From Flavobacteriales bacterium UBA7382 (GTDB lineage Bacteria; Bacteroidota; Bacteroidia; Flavobacteriales_D; Sanyastnellaceae), in contig DKNS01000099.1 in assembly GCA_002469765.1 (NCBI GenBank), positions 1 through 15,248 on the forward strand: a stretch of 15,248 nt of DNA, read 5' to 3'. The translations under genes were made by a program, and so were the position numbers. This document shows, piece after piece, positions 7,271 to 13,241 of this stretch. The notes beneath the pieces are model-generated. The model made no database searches. It was not told the origin of the DNA and saw only the letters and a program-made list of their open reading frames with translations. The stretch's first letter is position 1. Every line of letters starts with the position of its first letter.

Positions 7271-9679
7271 TCACTTCACTTCAAACCTCACCACCACCGA
7301 TGCTTGTTCATTCACGAGTCGAAGAACGTAGCTGCCTGCCCCGAGGTCTGACTTGGAAAGTTGGACAGAACGGCCTGTCACGATGCGCTGAAGAACGAGT
7401 CGCCCCTGCATGTCCATCACGTCCATCGCCCAAGTGCCAAGCGGGAAGGTGACGGTGCTGAAATCACCCATCGGGTTGGGCGCCACCTGGATGGCGGCGG
7501 CGGCGTCGAGCGAAGTCACGGACATCACACATCCATCAACCATGGTATGCAACGTGTTTTCATAGCTATCATTCACGACGTCAACGACTTCGGCGAGGCA
7601 CACTTCGTTGCCCGATGCTGACCAATACACCCGGAGGAACGGCACCCAATCAAGGTTTTTGTGGAAGGAGTCGCCTTCGTAACTGAGCCCCACCACCTTT
7701 TGGCCTCCTGGAACAAATGATGGCGTGATGTTGTACCCAATGGGGTCGGCCAAGCTGATGGCGTCGCTGATCTGAACGCCCGTGAAGTCGAGCTCGTAAC
7801 CGACAATGCGGTTGTACTCGTTGAGCACGTGCACGTCGAAGTAGTTCATGTCCCAATTGACGCCCGCCACCATGAAGTGCACAGTGTCAAAGATGTTGGT
7901 GATTTCCTGAACCGGGAATTGGCATTTGTCGTGCACTCCGCTGCTGTCGGGGTGCATGTGAGCTTCGTTGAACCACTGGCATTGTGACATCAAGGCCGCG
8001 TCACTCACCGTGATTTCGCCGTCTTGGTCGATGTCCGTGCACGAGGCTGGGGGCAAATCGTTGCCGAGGATGCCTTCTACGTAGGCCACCGCGTCGGAAA
8101 ATTCCTGGGCGTCGTTGTTGTCCAAATCGCCGACGAGCGCCGTGCCGCCGCACTCTCCGGTGCAGTCCGTTTCAGCGGTGCCAAACAACACCCCGTTGCA
8201 ATCGTAGAACGGCTCGCATCCGTCCACATGATCCACCACCAGAGCGCCGCTGCTGCGGTCGAGTTGAATGCACACCGCAGCATGGTTGTTCTCGTAGGAG
8301 TTCTCTGCACGGCCCAAAGCGTCGGGAATGAAGTCGTAGTTGGCCCGAACCACAAGGTAGTAGGTGCCGTCCTCGACGTTGGTCACGTCAATCCACTGGC
8401 AGCTCAAGCCGGCCCCATAGATGTCGCCGCATCCCGCAGAAATGCCCATGTTGCCGCAGCCGTACTGGCCTGTGCCTCCTCCACTGCATTCGAGATCCAT
8501 GACGCAAAAGCCGTTCTTGAATCCGATGGGAATCAAGGTGCCGTCCAGGCCAAACAAATCGTACTTGGCGTATCCATTGTGGTGCCAGTGTCCGTGGCAA
8601 TCGCCCCATTCAAACTGGTTGTTGCTTTCTTGACCCGGCACGCCAATGTAATAGTCGAGGTCACCAATGTTTTTAATGTGGGTGGTGAAACGAACCAACT
8701 CCCTGGCACCGTATCCGTTCAGACAACCCTCGTCGATGTAACAATCCGACTCGTTCACCTGCATGACCTCCGTGGACAGGCTGTTGATGATGGCGTCTTC
8801 GACCACAATCAAATCTGGACCGTTGCATTCGGGGTCGCCAGGATAGACGCAAGAGCCGTTGTCGAGCTCGGCCATAGGGCTGAAGTTGCACGCCTCGGGA
8901 TCTGTGCACCCTGTAGGAGGGCCAATGAAGTCGAATTCCCATCCCCAATCCGTGGTGCAGGGACCGTCGAACGAAGCCCAACGCACCCAGTACGTCACGC
9001 CGGCTTCAAGCAGCACCGTCAACTGAGCTTCCTCGCCGCATCCACCTTGGTTGTCGTCGAAGTAGATGGACCCTTCGTTCGTGTCGTCGAAATTGCCCAT
9101 CTGGCAGTAATCGTAGATGTAGAGGCGGGTGTCGCATCCGTTGCCACAGGAGCTGAAAGAGTACATGCCATTGCCCTCGGGGGTGAAGGTGTACCAAAAC
9201 GACGACGTCGGTGCAGTCAACGTGCCGTAGTCCGCAGAAGTCAGCGGAATGGCGTCGTTGCATGTTTCGCCTGGAGAACACGCAAAAATGGCCCCTGCCG
9301 ACTCTCCAAAGTCGCCGCCCGAAGCCATGATTTGGCCATCGAATGTGACGACGTACTGGCCATCGCCGTAGCCGCAACACATCCCATCGCCGAAGGAATC
9401 GAAAATTTCAAACTGCACGCATGGCTCATCGGACCCGGGGATGCACAAGGTGTCTCCGTAAACGGCATCCCCCTCTTCGTAGGGCCCTCCCGTCAACATC
9501 ACTTCGCCGTCCAACGTAACTTCCCAAGAGGTTTCGCCAGGGTAGCCGTCGGTGAGGATTTCCACAATCAAGGTGCTCTCTTCGGCATCACATTGGGCGG
9601 CGGCTCCGATGGAAAGCGTCGACAACAGAAGTGTCACAAACAATGCAGACAGGGCTTCGTTGGGGCGGAAAAGGTTCAT
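7271..9679 (-). CDS. Secreted lysyl oxidase with dockerin-like repeats and T9SS type A sorting domain
   Basis: An 802-aa predicted extracellular copper/quinone amine oxidase. Order: signal peptide (1-28); Cys-rich module (29-135, FGDGMCCGYGDG); PPC-like domain (139-253); the spacer GCTDPEACNFSPMAELDNGSC (258-277); lysyl oxidase domain (about 287-472); EF-hand/dockerin-like repeats GDLDNNDAQEFSD and DIDQDGEITVSD (517-568); a cohesin-like beta region (about 590-720); and a T9SS type A domain (about 728-802, VAPNPMGDFS). CHGHWH places copper ligands His362, His364 and His366 as in human LOX. Lys388 (GFKNGFC) and Tyr421 (DIYGAGLSCQWID) match the human Lys320 and Tyr355 that form lysyl tyrosylquinone, at nearly the same spacing. 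The first Trp-Glu-Trp-His of human LOX reads Phe-Glu-Trp-Gly here. It is the first gene of the - strand operon. Confidence 0.9.
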   Translation of the reverse strand: MNLFRPNEALSALFVTLLLSTLSIGAAAQCDAEESTLIVEILTDGYPGETSWEVTLDGEVMLTGGPYEEGDAVYGDTLCIPGSDEPCVQFEIFDSFGDGMCCGYGDGQYVVTFDGQIMASGGDFGESAGAIFACSPGETCNDAIPLTSADYGTLTAPTSSFWYTFTPEGNGMYSFSSCGNGCDTRLYIYDYCQMGNFDDTNEGSIYFDDNQGGCGEEAQLTVLLEAGVTYWVRWASFDGPCTTDWGWEFDFIGPPTGCTDPEACNFSPMAELDNGSCVYPGDPECNGPDLIVVEDAIINSLSTEVMQVNESDCYIDEGCLNGYGARELVRFTTHIKNIGDLDYYIGVPGQESNNQFEWGDCHGHWHHNGYAKYDLFGLDGTLIPIGFKNGFCVMDLECSGGGTGQYGCGNMGISAGCGDIYGAGLSCQWIDVTNVEDGTYYLVVRANYDFIPDALGRAENSYENNHAAVCIQLDRSSGALVVDHVDGCEPFYDCNGVLFGTAETDCTGECGGTALVGDLDNNDAQEFSDAVAYVEGILGNDLPPASCTDIDQDGEITVSDAALMSQCQWFNEAHMHPDSSGVHDKCQFPVQEITNIFDTVHFMVAGVNWDMNYFDVHVLNEYNRIVGYELDFTGVQISDAISLADPIGYNITPSFVPGGQKVVGLSYEGDSFHKNLDWVPFLRVYWSASGNEVCLAEVVDVVNDSYENTLHTMVDGCVMSVTSLDAAAAIQVAPNPMGDFSTVTFPLGTWAMDVMDMQGRLVLQRIVTGRSVQLSKSDLGAGSYVLRLVNEQASVVVRFEVK

Positions 9680-9720
9680 GACGTGCAGGTTTCAACGGTT
9701 GGGCTCTCGCGCAAGACACC

Positions 9721-9728
9721 GCAAGATA
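9721..9728 (-). promoter_or_regulatory. Possible -7 element of the lysyl oxidase operon
   Basis: TATCTTGC on the minus strand is close to the Bacteroidota -7 consensus TAnnTTTG and to the element seen before the DPP11 gene. It lies 41 bases before the ATG at 9679, which would leave a normal leader. No TTG is found at the expected 19-21 bases upstream, so the call is weak. Confidence 0.3.
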
Positions 9729-9777
9729 TGCCATCCCTAGAGGAGACACCTTTCCTTCTTATAAGGTTGCATGAATG

Positions 9778-9807
9778 TTCGTCACTGGGTGCCATGGCAT
9801 ATTTTTG
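9778..9807 (+). promoter_or_regulatory. Promoter of the 39-aa gene, predicted leaderless
   Basis: TTC (9778-9780), 19 bases, then TATTTTTG (9800-9807), a full match to TAnnTTTG. Only four bases separate it from the ATG at 9812, so transcription should start at or next to the start codon. Confidence 0.55.
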
Positions 9808-9811
9808 CCGC

Positions 9812-9931
9812 ATGGCACACGATCACCACGACCACTTTGAGCCCGAACAAAACGAAATTGGAGGACCCGTTGTTTTTGCCCTCTTTCTCTTTGCCATCGT
9901 TGTTGTAGCGATCGGCATGATGGCCTCCTGA
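9812..9931 (+). CDS. 39-aa His-rich single-span membrane microprotein
   Basis: A 39-codon frame with a His/Asp cluster at the N-terminus (MAHDHHDHFEPEQNE), then one strongly hydrophobic helix (about residues 16-37, GGPVVFALFLFAIVVVAIGMM) and a very short tail. It is preceded by the best TAnnTTTG match in the window and its stop lies in an inverted repeat, so it looks like an independent transcription unit. The four His residues could bind a metal, and the size and layout resemble small accessory subunits of membrane respiratory complexes, but I recognise no family. An in-frame ATG at 9794 would add six residues but lies upstream of the promoter element. Its frame continues as an open shadow antisense to the lysyl oxidase gene; only this 3' part is called. 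Confidence 0.6.
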   Translation: MAHDHHDHFEPEQNEIGGPVVFALFLFAIVVVAIGMMAS

Positions 9932-9939
9932 TTCAGGAG
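9925..9939. terminator. Inverted repeat between convergent genes, possible bidirectional terminator
   Basis: CTCCTG, loop ATT, CAGGAG form a perfect six-base stem that can add two more G-C pairs past one mismatch. It contains the TGA of the 39-aa gene and lies 11 bases from the DPP11 stop on the other strand. No T tract follows on either strand, so it could be a weak terminator or an mRNA 3'-end hairpin. Confidence 0.4.
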
Positions 9940-9950
9940 CCCCCCTTCGC

Positions 9951-12086
9951 TCACCTTCCCTGAACCAAAGTCATTTCCTCAACGAGGTGACCTGCTCCCG
10001 CGTACACGTCCATCACCCACAAGACGTAGCGTATGTCCACCATGATGTTTCGGCAGCGAGTTCCGTCAAAGAGGATGTCGCTCATGGTGCTTTCCCAGCT
10101 TCGGTCGAAGTTGATGCCCACCAAATGCCCCTTGTCGTTCAAGGCAGGAGAGCCTGAATTGCCCCCTGTGGTGTGGTTGGAACCCGTGAAGCAAACCACA
10201 AGCTCACCCTCTTCGTTGGCGTAGTCCCCGTATTCCTGAGCTTCCAGGAGCTCGACCAGCCGCACGGGCATGTCAAAGTCGGGGTCGCCGGGCACGTGCT
10301 TCTGCAAAATACCTTGAGCCGTGCTGAGCGGGTTGTACTGCATGCCATCATAGGGTGCACTCCCCTCCACCTTGCCGTAGGTCAAACGCAACGTGCTGTT
10401 GGCGTCGACGGGGAAGACGCGTTCAGGGAACGCGTCCCTCAGCGCCTGGGTGTACGCCTTGGATGCCGCAGCAATCTCTGAACGAAGGCGCCCGTACTCG
10501 GGAGCGACCTTGGCGAAGTAATTCGTGCGAAGCTTTTCAATCCACACGTAAGCAGGGTCCTTGGCAAGCTTCTTCCACGATTTGGGGTTGTCGTTCTCCA
10601 ACAACTTGGCCATGGCACCTGCGTCGTCGAACACGCTCTTAGAAAAAACTTTGTCGGCCCACGCCAAGCCTCCTCCAGCGCCAGCCACTTCAGCGGCCAA
10701 TCCTTCGGGGGCCAACTCGGCTGGAACCCACTTGAGGTATTCCTCCACCAGTAGCCCAAGCAAACGCTCGTCCACCTCGGCAGCGTAATCCCTGCGGAAT
10801 CCTTCTTCTGCCTCGCGCAAGCGCGTCAGGAGCGACTCTTTCGCCTCACCCTCGGCCTGGCCTTCAATCAAATTTGAGAACCCATGGGCGTAATTCAAAA
10901 CCTCCGGACCATAGTAGGCCAACTCAATGAACAACGACCGCGCTTCTAAGAATGGGAAGTACTGGGCGTTCAAAGCCGCAATTTCTTCCACCACCGAGGA
11001 ACCAGACACCTTGTTCAATTCGGCCTCCAAAGTGCGTTTTTTGTCAAGCGCATGGAGCTCGGCAAGGCCTCGGTTTTGGCCTTTCCATTTCTTCCAGGCA
11101 TTGGCCACGCTGCTTTGCTTCGCGGCGTAAGCGATTCGCAGTGCGTCGCTGGAGGCGCGGGCCGCGTTGATGACGGCCAAACCCTCATCACGCATTGAAA
11201 TGCGCATCGGATTGAGACGCTCAATGACATGCTCCACCGCATCCGAGGTGAGGTATTGCTCCGTCCGTCCAGGAAACCCAAACACCATGGTGAAATCCCC
11301 GTCCTGAACCCCAGAAACGTCCACGGGAAAGTGGTGCTCGGGGACGTAAGGAACATTGTCCTCGGCGTACGCTGCGGGATTGTTGTCACCGTCTGCATAG
11401 ATGCGGAACACGCTGAAGTCCCCTGTGTGACGCGGCCAAACCCAGTTGTCGGTGTCCCCGCCAAATTTACCTACAGCTGAGGGAGGCGCACCCACCAGCC
11501 GCACGTCAAGGAACACCTTGCTGGTGATGAGGTAGTGGCTGTTCCCAAAGTCAAACTCGACCACTTCGCCTTCCAACCCTTGACCCTCGGTGGCTTCCTC
11601 GACAATGGCCTTCACTTCCTCTTTCCATCGGATGTCGCGAGCTTCCCCTTCCAACCCAGCGCAAGCGTCCAACAAGCGTTGGGTCACGTCTTCAATCCGA
11701 TCGATGAACGTGCAAGTGAGGTCTGTGTTGGGCAACTCCTGCGTTCGCGTCATGGCCCAAAACCCGTCGGTCAACAAGTCGTTGTCCACAGTGCTGTGCT
11801 GTTGGATTTGGCCATAGCCGCAATGATGGTTGGTCAACAACAACCCCTCTGCACTCACCATCTCAGCTGTGCAGCCACCGTTGAAATGCACCACTGCATC
11901 CTTCAAACTGCTGTGGTTGATGCTGTAAATGTCCTCTGCCGTCAGCTTCAGCCCCATGGCCTGCATGTCCCCTTCGACCACCTTCAGCAAGGTGGGAATC
12001 CACATGCCTTCCTTTGCGGAAGTTTGGGTGGAGACCACCAAGGCCAAGCACAGCGTCAACGCGCCTTTACATGTCCATGTCTTCAT
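9951..12086 (-). CDS. dpp11: Asp/Glu-specific dipeptidyl-peptidase 11 (S46 family)
   Basis: A 711-aa exported serine exopeptidase removing dipeptides with an acidic penultimate residue; in Bacteroidota S46 enzymes act in the periplasm on peptides. Seen: signal peptide (1-24, TSA/KEGMW); LLLTNHHCGYGQIQ with the catalytic His at 87 or 88; GGDTDNWVWPRHTGDF (209-224) carrying the catalytic Asp region; and TGGNSGSP with nucleophile Ser644. Arg662 in INFDRSWE is exactly 18 residues after the Ser, matching Arg673 relative to Ser655 of Porphyromonas DPP11, which sets Asp/Glu preference; DPP7 has Gly there. Length is normal for S46. A longer reading upstream to 12569 is open only as a shadow of the aldolase gene; the signal peptide and promoter fix this start. 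No T9SS domain is present. Confidence 0.93.
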   Translation of the reverse strand: MKTWTCKGALTLCLALVVSTQTSAKEGMWIPTLLKVVEGDMQAMGLKLTAEDIYSINHSSLKDAVVHFNGGCTAEMVSAEGLLLTNHHCGYGQIQQHSTVDNDLLTDGFWAMTRTQELPNTDLTCTFIDRIEDVTQRLLDACAGLEGEARDIRWKEEVKAIVEEATEGQGLEGEVVEFDFGNSHYLITSKVFLDVRLVGAPPSAVGKFGGDTDNWVWPRHTGDFSVFRIYADGDNNPAAYAEDNVPYVPEHHFPVDVSGVQDGDFTMVFGFPGRTEQYLTSDAVEHVIERLNPMRISMRDEGLAVINAARASSDALRIAYAAKQSSVANAWKKWKGQNRGLAELHALDKKRTLEAELNKVSGSSVVEEIAALNAQYFPFLEARSLFIELAYYGPEVLNYAHGFSNLIEGQAEGEAKESLLTRLREAEEGFRRDYAAEVDERLLGLLVEEYLKWVPAELAPEGLAAEVAGAGGGLAWADKVFSKSVFDDAGAMAKLLENDNPKSWKKLAKDPAYVWIEKLRTNYFAKVAPEYGRLRSEIAAASKAYTQALRDAFPERVFPVDANSTLRLTYGKVEGSAPYDGMQYNPLSTAQGILQKHVPGDPDFDMPVRLVELLEAQEYGDYANEEGELVVCFTGSNHTTGGNSGSPALNDKGHLVGINFDRSWESTMSDILFDGTRCRNIMVDIRYVLWVMDVYAGAGHLVEEMTLVQGR

Positions 12087-12090
12087 GGGT

Positions 12091-12122
12091 CCAAGATACC
12101 CCAGGGGCTTCGACGGGTGCAA
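12091..12122 (-). promoter_or_regulatory. dpp11 promoter, predicted leaderless
   Basis: Minus strand: TTG (12122-12120), 21 bases, TATCTTGG (12098-12091), then four bases and the ATG at 12086. The element matches TAnnTTTG except at position 7. It overlaps the promoter of the divergent aldolase gene. Confidence 0.5.
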
Positions 12123-12139
12123 AGGCTCTATTACATTCG
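12109..12139 (+). promoter_or_regulatory. Threonine aldolase promoter, predicted leaderless
   Basis: TTC (12109-12111), 20 bases, TACATTCG (12132-12139; one mismatch to TAnnTTTG), four bases, then the ATG at 12144. It shares most of the 57-base divergent spacer with the dpp11 promoter, so the two cannot easily be bound by polymerase at once. Confidence 0.45.
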
Positions 12140-12143
12140 TGCC

Positions 12144-13241
12144 ATGGCACAATCCAGCTCCAACTCCCAGCTTCAGCCCCTCCCATCCGATTTGCTCTTG
12201 GACCTGAGGAGCGACACCGTCACGCGCCCCACAGAAGGCATGAAAGCGGCCATGTACGCCGCGGAAGTGGGCGACGATGTCTTCGCCGAAGACCCCAGCA
12301 TTCGTGCGCTCGAAGCGCGTTGTGCGGATTTGATGGGACATGAAGCAGCGCTGTTTTGTCCGTCGGGCACCATGACCAACCAAATCGCCATTCAAGTCCA
12401 CACCCGACCAGGCGACGAAGTCGTGTGCGACCGACTTGCCCACATCTACAATTACGAAGGTGGCGGCATCGCCCGAAACGCAGGGGCGTCCGTACGCTTG
12501 TTGCAAGGCGACCGCGGACGGTTCAACCTGGAGGAATGCCTTGGGAACATCAACCCTCCCGACAGCCATTACGCCAGGACCACCCTTGTGGCGGTTGAGG
12601 ACACGTGCAACAAGGGTGGCGGCTCAGTCTGGAACCTCGCCAAGCTCGAAGCGCTGTCTCTCGAGGTTCGGTCCCGAGGACTGGCCTTTCATCTGGACGG
12701 TGCCCGGGCATGGAACGCCTTCGTGGCGCGCGGCCAGTGGGGCGATGTCAATGCCATTGCGGCCTACGGTCGCTTGTTCGACAGCATTTCACTTTGCCTG
12801 AGCAAAGGCTTGGGCTGTCCTGTGGGCTCCGTACTCGTTGGGCCCAACCCCTTCATCCAAGAAGCCCACCGTGTCCGCAAGGTCATGGGCGGCGGCATGA
12901 GGCAAGCAGGCAGTTTGGCGGCAGCAGGGCTGCACGCGTTGGACCATCACGTGGCACGTCTTGCCCAAGACCACACCCACGCCAAGCAACTCGGCGACAC
13001 GTTGGCGGCGCACCCCGATGTGGCGTCAGTCGATCCGGTAGAAACGAACATCGTCATCTTTTCGTTGAAAGGAAACCAAGCAGACGAGGCCGTCCAGGCC
13101 TTGGCGGCGGTTGGAATCGGCTGCTTTGCGTTCGGGCCAGACAAAGTCCGCCTGGTGACCCACTTGGACATGACCTCTGACGACGTTCACGAAGCGTGCC
13201 GCCGCATGACCCAGGCCCAACTTATTGGGCCACAAGTCTGA
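12144..13241 (+). CDS. ltaE: Low-specificity L-threonine aldolase
   Basis: A 365-aa fold-type I PLP enzyme cleaving L-threonine or L-allo-threonine to glycine and acetaldehyde in the cytoplasm. Seen: the family N-terminus DLRSDTVTRPTEGM (about residues 20-33), DVFAEDPSIRALEAR, FCPSGTMTNQIA near the PLP phosphate site, HLDGARAWNA with Asp185 (PLP ring nitrogen) and Arg188, and Lys221 in LCLSKGLGCPVGSVLVG as the Schiff-base lysine. Length is in the family range. The start follows a promoter-like element, and the roughly 19-residue Ser/Gln-rich leader precedes the conserved core. A longer open reading upstream is the shadow of dpp11. Its last 20 bases overlap the convergent gene, with an inverted repeat at the junction. 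It may prefer beta-hydroxy amino acids other than threonine; sequence does not decide. Confidence 0.93.
   Translation: MAQSSSNSQLQPLPSDLLLDLRSDTVTRPTEGMKAAMYAAEVGDDVFAEDPSIRALEARCADLMGHEAALFCPSGTMTNQIAIQVHTRPGDEVVCDRLAHIYNYEGGGIARNAGASVRLLQGDRGRFNLEECLGNINPPDSHYARTTLVAVEDTCNKGGGSVWNLAKLEALSLEVRSRGLAFHLDGARAWNAFVARGQWGDVNAIAAYGRLFDSISLCLSKGLGCPVGSVLVGPNPFIQEAHRVRKVMGGGMRQAGSLAAAGLHALDHHVARLAQDHTHAKQLGDTLAAHPDVASVDPVETNIVIFSLKGNQADEAVQALAAVGIGCFAFGPDKVRLVTHLDMTSDDVHEACRRMTQAQLIGPQV
13214..13231. terminator. Perfect inverted repeat in the overlap of two convergent genes
   Basis: GGCCCAA, loop CTTA, TTGGGCC: a perfect seven-base stem with a four-base loop. It sits inside the coding ends of both convergent genes, and the loop holds the TAA stop of the minus-strand gene. 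No T tract follows on either strand, so it is either a non-canonical bidirectional terminator or a 3'-end stabilising hairpin. Confidence 0.45.

Noticed and set aside
7218..7274. GTG start of the CotH gene overlapping the lysyl oxidase stop (GTGA)
   Set aside because: It would put 19 polar residues before the signal peptide. The ATG at 7217 has a GAGGA site at good spacing; kept only as an alternative.
8024..9931. Long open frame (635 codons) on the + strand opposite the lysyl oxidase gene
   Set aside because: A GC-rich shadow of a gene with clear domains. The translation has no recognisable family features. Only its last 39 codons are kept, as a separate gene.
11535..12143. Upstream extension of the threonine aldolase frame
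   Set aside because: It is antisense to DPP11, and the aldolase core begins shortly after the ATG at 12144.
12087..12569. 161-residue N-terminal extension of DPP11
   Set aside because: It would run through the divergent aldolase gene. The ATG at 12086 begins a clean signal peptide and follows a promoter-like element.
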